A stretch of 7,867 nucleotides of DNA from G020353115 sp964481765 (lineage in GTDB: Bacteria; Bacteroidota; Bacteroidia; Bacteroidales; VadinHA17): the NCBI GenBank assembly GCA_964481765.1, contig CAYZVJ010000113.1, positions 1-7,867 of the forward strand. Reading direction: 5' to 3'. Shown here piece after piece: positions 5,870 to 7,867 of this stretch (its first letter is position 1; each line of letters starts with the position of its first letter). The notes beneath the pieces are model-generated. The model saw nothing but the letters and a program-made list of their open reading frames with translations, was not told the DNA's origin and searched no databases. The translations under genes and the position numbers were made by a program.

Positions 5870-7213
5870 TTAAAAGTAGTTATTAATGGGTCCATAGGCA
5901 TGAAAAAACCCTGTCAATAAAACGGTATTCACATCTTGTTCACTGGCTGCAATACTATCTTCTACCAGTTGCAGGCCAATTTGCTTCGACCGCAACCCAT
6001 AATCCATTGCAAGTCTTGCACCGAGTGTATCCAGGGTTCTCATATTTTTAAAAATCCCGGAAAGTTTATTCTCTTTTTCAGGGTCACGAACAAGATTTTT
6101 CCATGGTTCCATACCTTCCGGCAGGTCCCCTAATATTGCGTCAAGCTCCGGTTTTATCTCTTCCAGTGGCAGGTACTTCTTCTCTCCCGGTTCATAAAAT
6201 CCGGTTATTTTCCACTCTTCATATTGCAGGAATCCATTTTTTTGTGAACCGTCCGGATTTTGTCCTCCCTTTATACCTGCATTATTCAATTCATCGATCA
6301 TGGAACTGTGCAATTTTTCTGAAGGAAAATGGGGATTCATAACTTTCAAGATCAACTGAACGACGTCAACACCAACATAATCGATCAATTGAAAGATTCC
6401 CATTGGGCGTATCAGGAACTTCTGGGTTACCGTATTGATCAGGTATACTGCCCGTGCGAAGGAATATTCGATGGTTAGCTTCTCGGCAAGTTCAATGCCG
6501 AAGAGTGCATCCCGCATGAAGTGTCCATTGCCGATAAATCCTGCTTTATCGTTTGCAGGAACTTTTGCTTTCTCCAACCGATGAACCAGCTGATCTGCAA
6601 AGGCTGCCAGTTCAGGAATGGTTTCCTCACCAACAATTACTTCCACCAGTTTCTGAATTACCGGTGGATTGTAGAAATGAAATCCAAGGATCCTTCCTTT
6701 CAGTCCTGCCATGGCATTCAATTCCTGAATGGGAATTGAAGATGTATTTGTAAGGAACCAGGGCTCATTTGGATTATTCTTTGCGATATCAGTCAGCAGT
6801 TTAACTTTCAGAGGCTGATCTTCACTTACCGCTTCAAAAATAAGGGTTGAATCATAGGCACTCTCAATGGAGGTTGCGGGTTTCACGAACGACATCACAT
6901 CCTCCACATACCTGGCAACGAAATCCTCATCTTTTTCGATACCCGTTACGCCGGCATACATTGCCTTCACTTTATCCAGTTTCTTTTCCCCGATTTTCTG
7001 TGATTGTTTTTTCAGGTATTCCAGGACCCCCTGAAGCCCTTGTTCAGAAATATCCATGGCGTAAAGTGAGAAGTCAGCCGACTGATGTTCCGGATCCCTT
7101 TTCAATGCAACCATTTCCAGGGCAGTAAGCAGCAGAATCCCGCTTCCCATTTTACCGGCTGCACCGAGAACGGTTACATGTTTAAACCGATTTGCATACT
7201 CTTTGTTTTCCAT
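5870..7213 (-). CDS. 3-hydroxyacyl-CoA dehydrogenase, long form
   Basis: NAD-dependent oxidation of 3-hydroxyacyl-CoA (probably 3-hydroxybutyryl-CoA) to 3-ketoacyl-CoA, or the reverse. 447 residues, against about 280-320 for single-domain family members. The Rossmann fold starts with VLGAAGKMGSG (15-25), and Asp54 at the end of the second strand suggests NAD rather than NADP. Catalytic residues keep the spacing of the human enzyme exactly: Ser158 in NTSS, His179 in GFHFYNPP, Glu191 in LVEVI, Asn229 in GFIGN, matching Ser137, His158, Glu170 and Asn208. Extra sequence lies between the glycine loop and Asp54 (about 14 residues more than human) and in the C-terminal part, including a Gly/Asn/Lys-rich stretch around 314-327 and a tail to 447. 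ATG lies 19 nt after the hydratase stop, indicating co-transcription; stop codon TAA. Substrate chain length is inferred from context. Confidence 0.92.
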   Translation of the reverse strand: MENKEYANRFKHVTVLGAAGKMGSGILLLTALEMVALKRDPEHQSADFSLYAMDISEQGLQGVLEYLKKQSQKIGEKKLDKVKAMYAGVTGIEKDEDFVARYVEDVMSFVKPATSIESAYDSTLIFEAVSEDQPLKVKLLTDIAKNNPNEPWFLTNTSSIPIQELNAMAGLKGRILGFHFYNPPVIQKLVEVIVGEETIPELAAFADQLVHRLEKAKVPANDKAGFIGNGHFMRDALFGIELAEKLTIEYSFARAVYLINTVTQKFLIRPMGIFQLIDYVGVDVVQLILKVMNPHFPSEKLHSSMIDELNNAGIKGGQNPDGSQKNGFLQYEEWKITGFYEPGEKKYLPLEEIKPELDAILGDLPEGMEPWKNLVRDPEKENKLSGIFKNMRTLDTLGARLAMDYGLRSKQIGLQLVEDSIAASEQDVNTVLLTGFFHAYGPINNYF

Positions 7214-7232
7214 TTATTTCAGGTTTTTAGGT

Positions 7233-7867
7233 TTACCATTTTGGTGGGCGTTTTTCCAGGAACGCTTTCATTCCCTCTTTTCCTTCTCCTTCAAAGAGGG
7301 AGCTGAACTCCTGCGATTCAAGATCGCATCCCTTTTCAAAAGTGGATTCCAGCCCGGCTCTGACTGCTTTTTTTACCTTTTTTACAGCAAGCGGTCCTTT
7401 CGAAACGATCTTTTTTGCAAGATCAACTACCTTATCCATCAATTCTTCTGGTTCTGTCACCCATTGAACAAGGCCAATCCGGAGGGCTTCATCAGCGGAA
7501 ATGTGATCCCCGCTCAACAACATGAGCATTGCATCCCCTTTTCCAACCAATCTGGATAACCGCTGTGTGCCGGCATATCCGGGTGTCAGCCCAAGATTTA
7601 CTTCCGGTTGTCCAAACTTGGCTTTAGCGCTTGCCACACGGATATCGCATGACATAGCCAGTTCACAACCCCCACCCAGGGCGAATCCATTTACAGCAGC
7701 AATCACCGGGATTTCCAGTTCCTCAATCATGCGAAAAACCGTTTGCCCCCGCTTTGAGAATGCCAATCCTTCGGACTGTGTCATATCTGCCATTTCCGCA
7801 ATATCTGCCCCCGCAACAAATGCTTTTCCTTCACCGGTAATGATCAACAGACGGATATCCGGTTGAG
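7233..7867 (-). CDS. Enoyl-CoA hydratase (crotonase family), 5' end outside window
   Basis: Hydrates trans-2-enoyl-CoA, here probably crotonyl-CoA, to 3-hydroxyacyl-CoA. About 210 codons are visible and the frame stays open to the window edge, so about 50 N-terminal residues are missing. An in-frame TTG at 7845-7847 could be taken as a start, but the codons before it (reading QPDIRL) continue normal crotonase sequence, so it is internal. Counting from that Q, the oxyanion-hole segment is AGADI (18-22) and ALGGGCELAMSCD (62-74), followed by KFGQPEVNLGLTPGYAGTQRL. The two catalytic glutamates of rat crotonase, Glu144 and Glu164, are both present as Glu68 and Glu88 with the same spacing of 20, so a true hydratase is favoured over an isomerase or other crotonase-fold enzyme. 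Ends PPKW with TAA. First visible gene of the operon. Confidence 0.93.
   Translation of the reverse strand, partial: QPDIRLLIITGEGKAFVAGADIAEMADMTQSEGLAFSKRGQTVFRMIEELEIPVIAAVNGFALGGGCELAMSCDIRVASAKAKFGQPEVNLGLTPGYAGTQRLSRLVGKGDAMLMLLSGDHISADEALRIGLVQWVTEPEELMDKVVDLAKKIVSKGPLAVKKVKKAVRAGLESTFEKGCDLESQEFSSLFEGEGKEGMKAFLEKRPPKW

Noticed and set aside
7845..7847. TTG as the start of the enoyl-CoA hydratase
   Set aside because: The frame is open to the window edge and the upstream codons continue typical crotonase sequence, so the true start is outside.

Overview
The window carries a five-gene block, all on the minus strand and read right to left, for short-chain acyl-CoA metabolism. In transcription order it holds a crotonase-type enoyl-CoA hydratase (5' end outside the window), a long-form 3-hydroxyacyl-CoA dehydrogenase, a short-chain acyl-CoA dehydrogenase (3' end lost in an assembly gap), a fused B12-dependent isobutyryl-CoA mutase with built-in G-protein chaperone (IcmF, 5' end lost in the same gap), and a butyrate-kinase-family protein. 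The visible intergenic distances are 19, 45 and 47 nt, which fits one operon. Its promoter would lie beyond the right edge.

The source is most likely a Bacteroidota member, probably a draft or metagenome scaffold. The reasons are moderate GC, no clear Shine-Dalgarno sequences before the visible starts, the general look of the proteins, and short GTCCC-TAC-GGGAC palindromes of a kind I associate with that phylum. This is an inference, because no marker gene is present.

Layout: 1-409 has no convincing gene but several palindromes and short repeats. 410-1507 is the butyrate kinase homologue. 1555-4887 is IcmF. 4888-4987 is exactly 100 N. 4988-5824 is the acyl-CoA dehydrogenase. 5870-7213 is the 3-hydroxyacyl-CoA dehydrogenase. 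7233-7867 is the enoyl-CoA hydratase.

How the genes fit together: IcmF interconverts isobutyryl-CoA and n-butyryl-CoA. The dehydrogenase, hydratase and hydroxyacyl-CoA dehydrogenase interconvert butyryl-CoA, crotonyl-CoA, 3-hydroxybutyryl-CoA and acetoacetyl-CoA. The set therefore suits either degradation of branched isobutyryl-CoA (for example from valine) through linear beta-oxidation or the reverse, butyrate-forming direction. A butyrate kinase would link the butyryl-CoA pool to butyrate and ATP through butyryl-phosphate, but no phosphotransbutyrylase is visible.

The most unusual point is that the kinase homologue is full length and in frame, keeps the residues thought to handle the acyl substrate, yet has lost most of the nucleotide- and phosphate-binding signature residues. 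It may be a pseudo-kinase or a regulatory or partner subunit rather than a working butyrate kinase.
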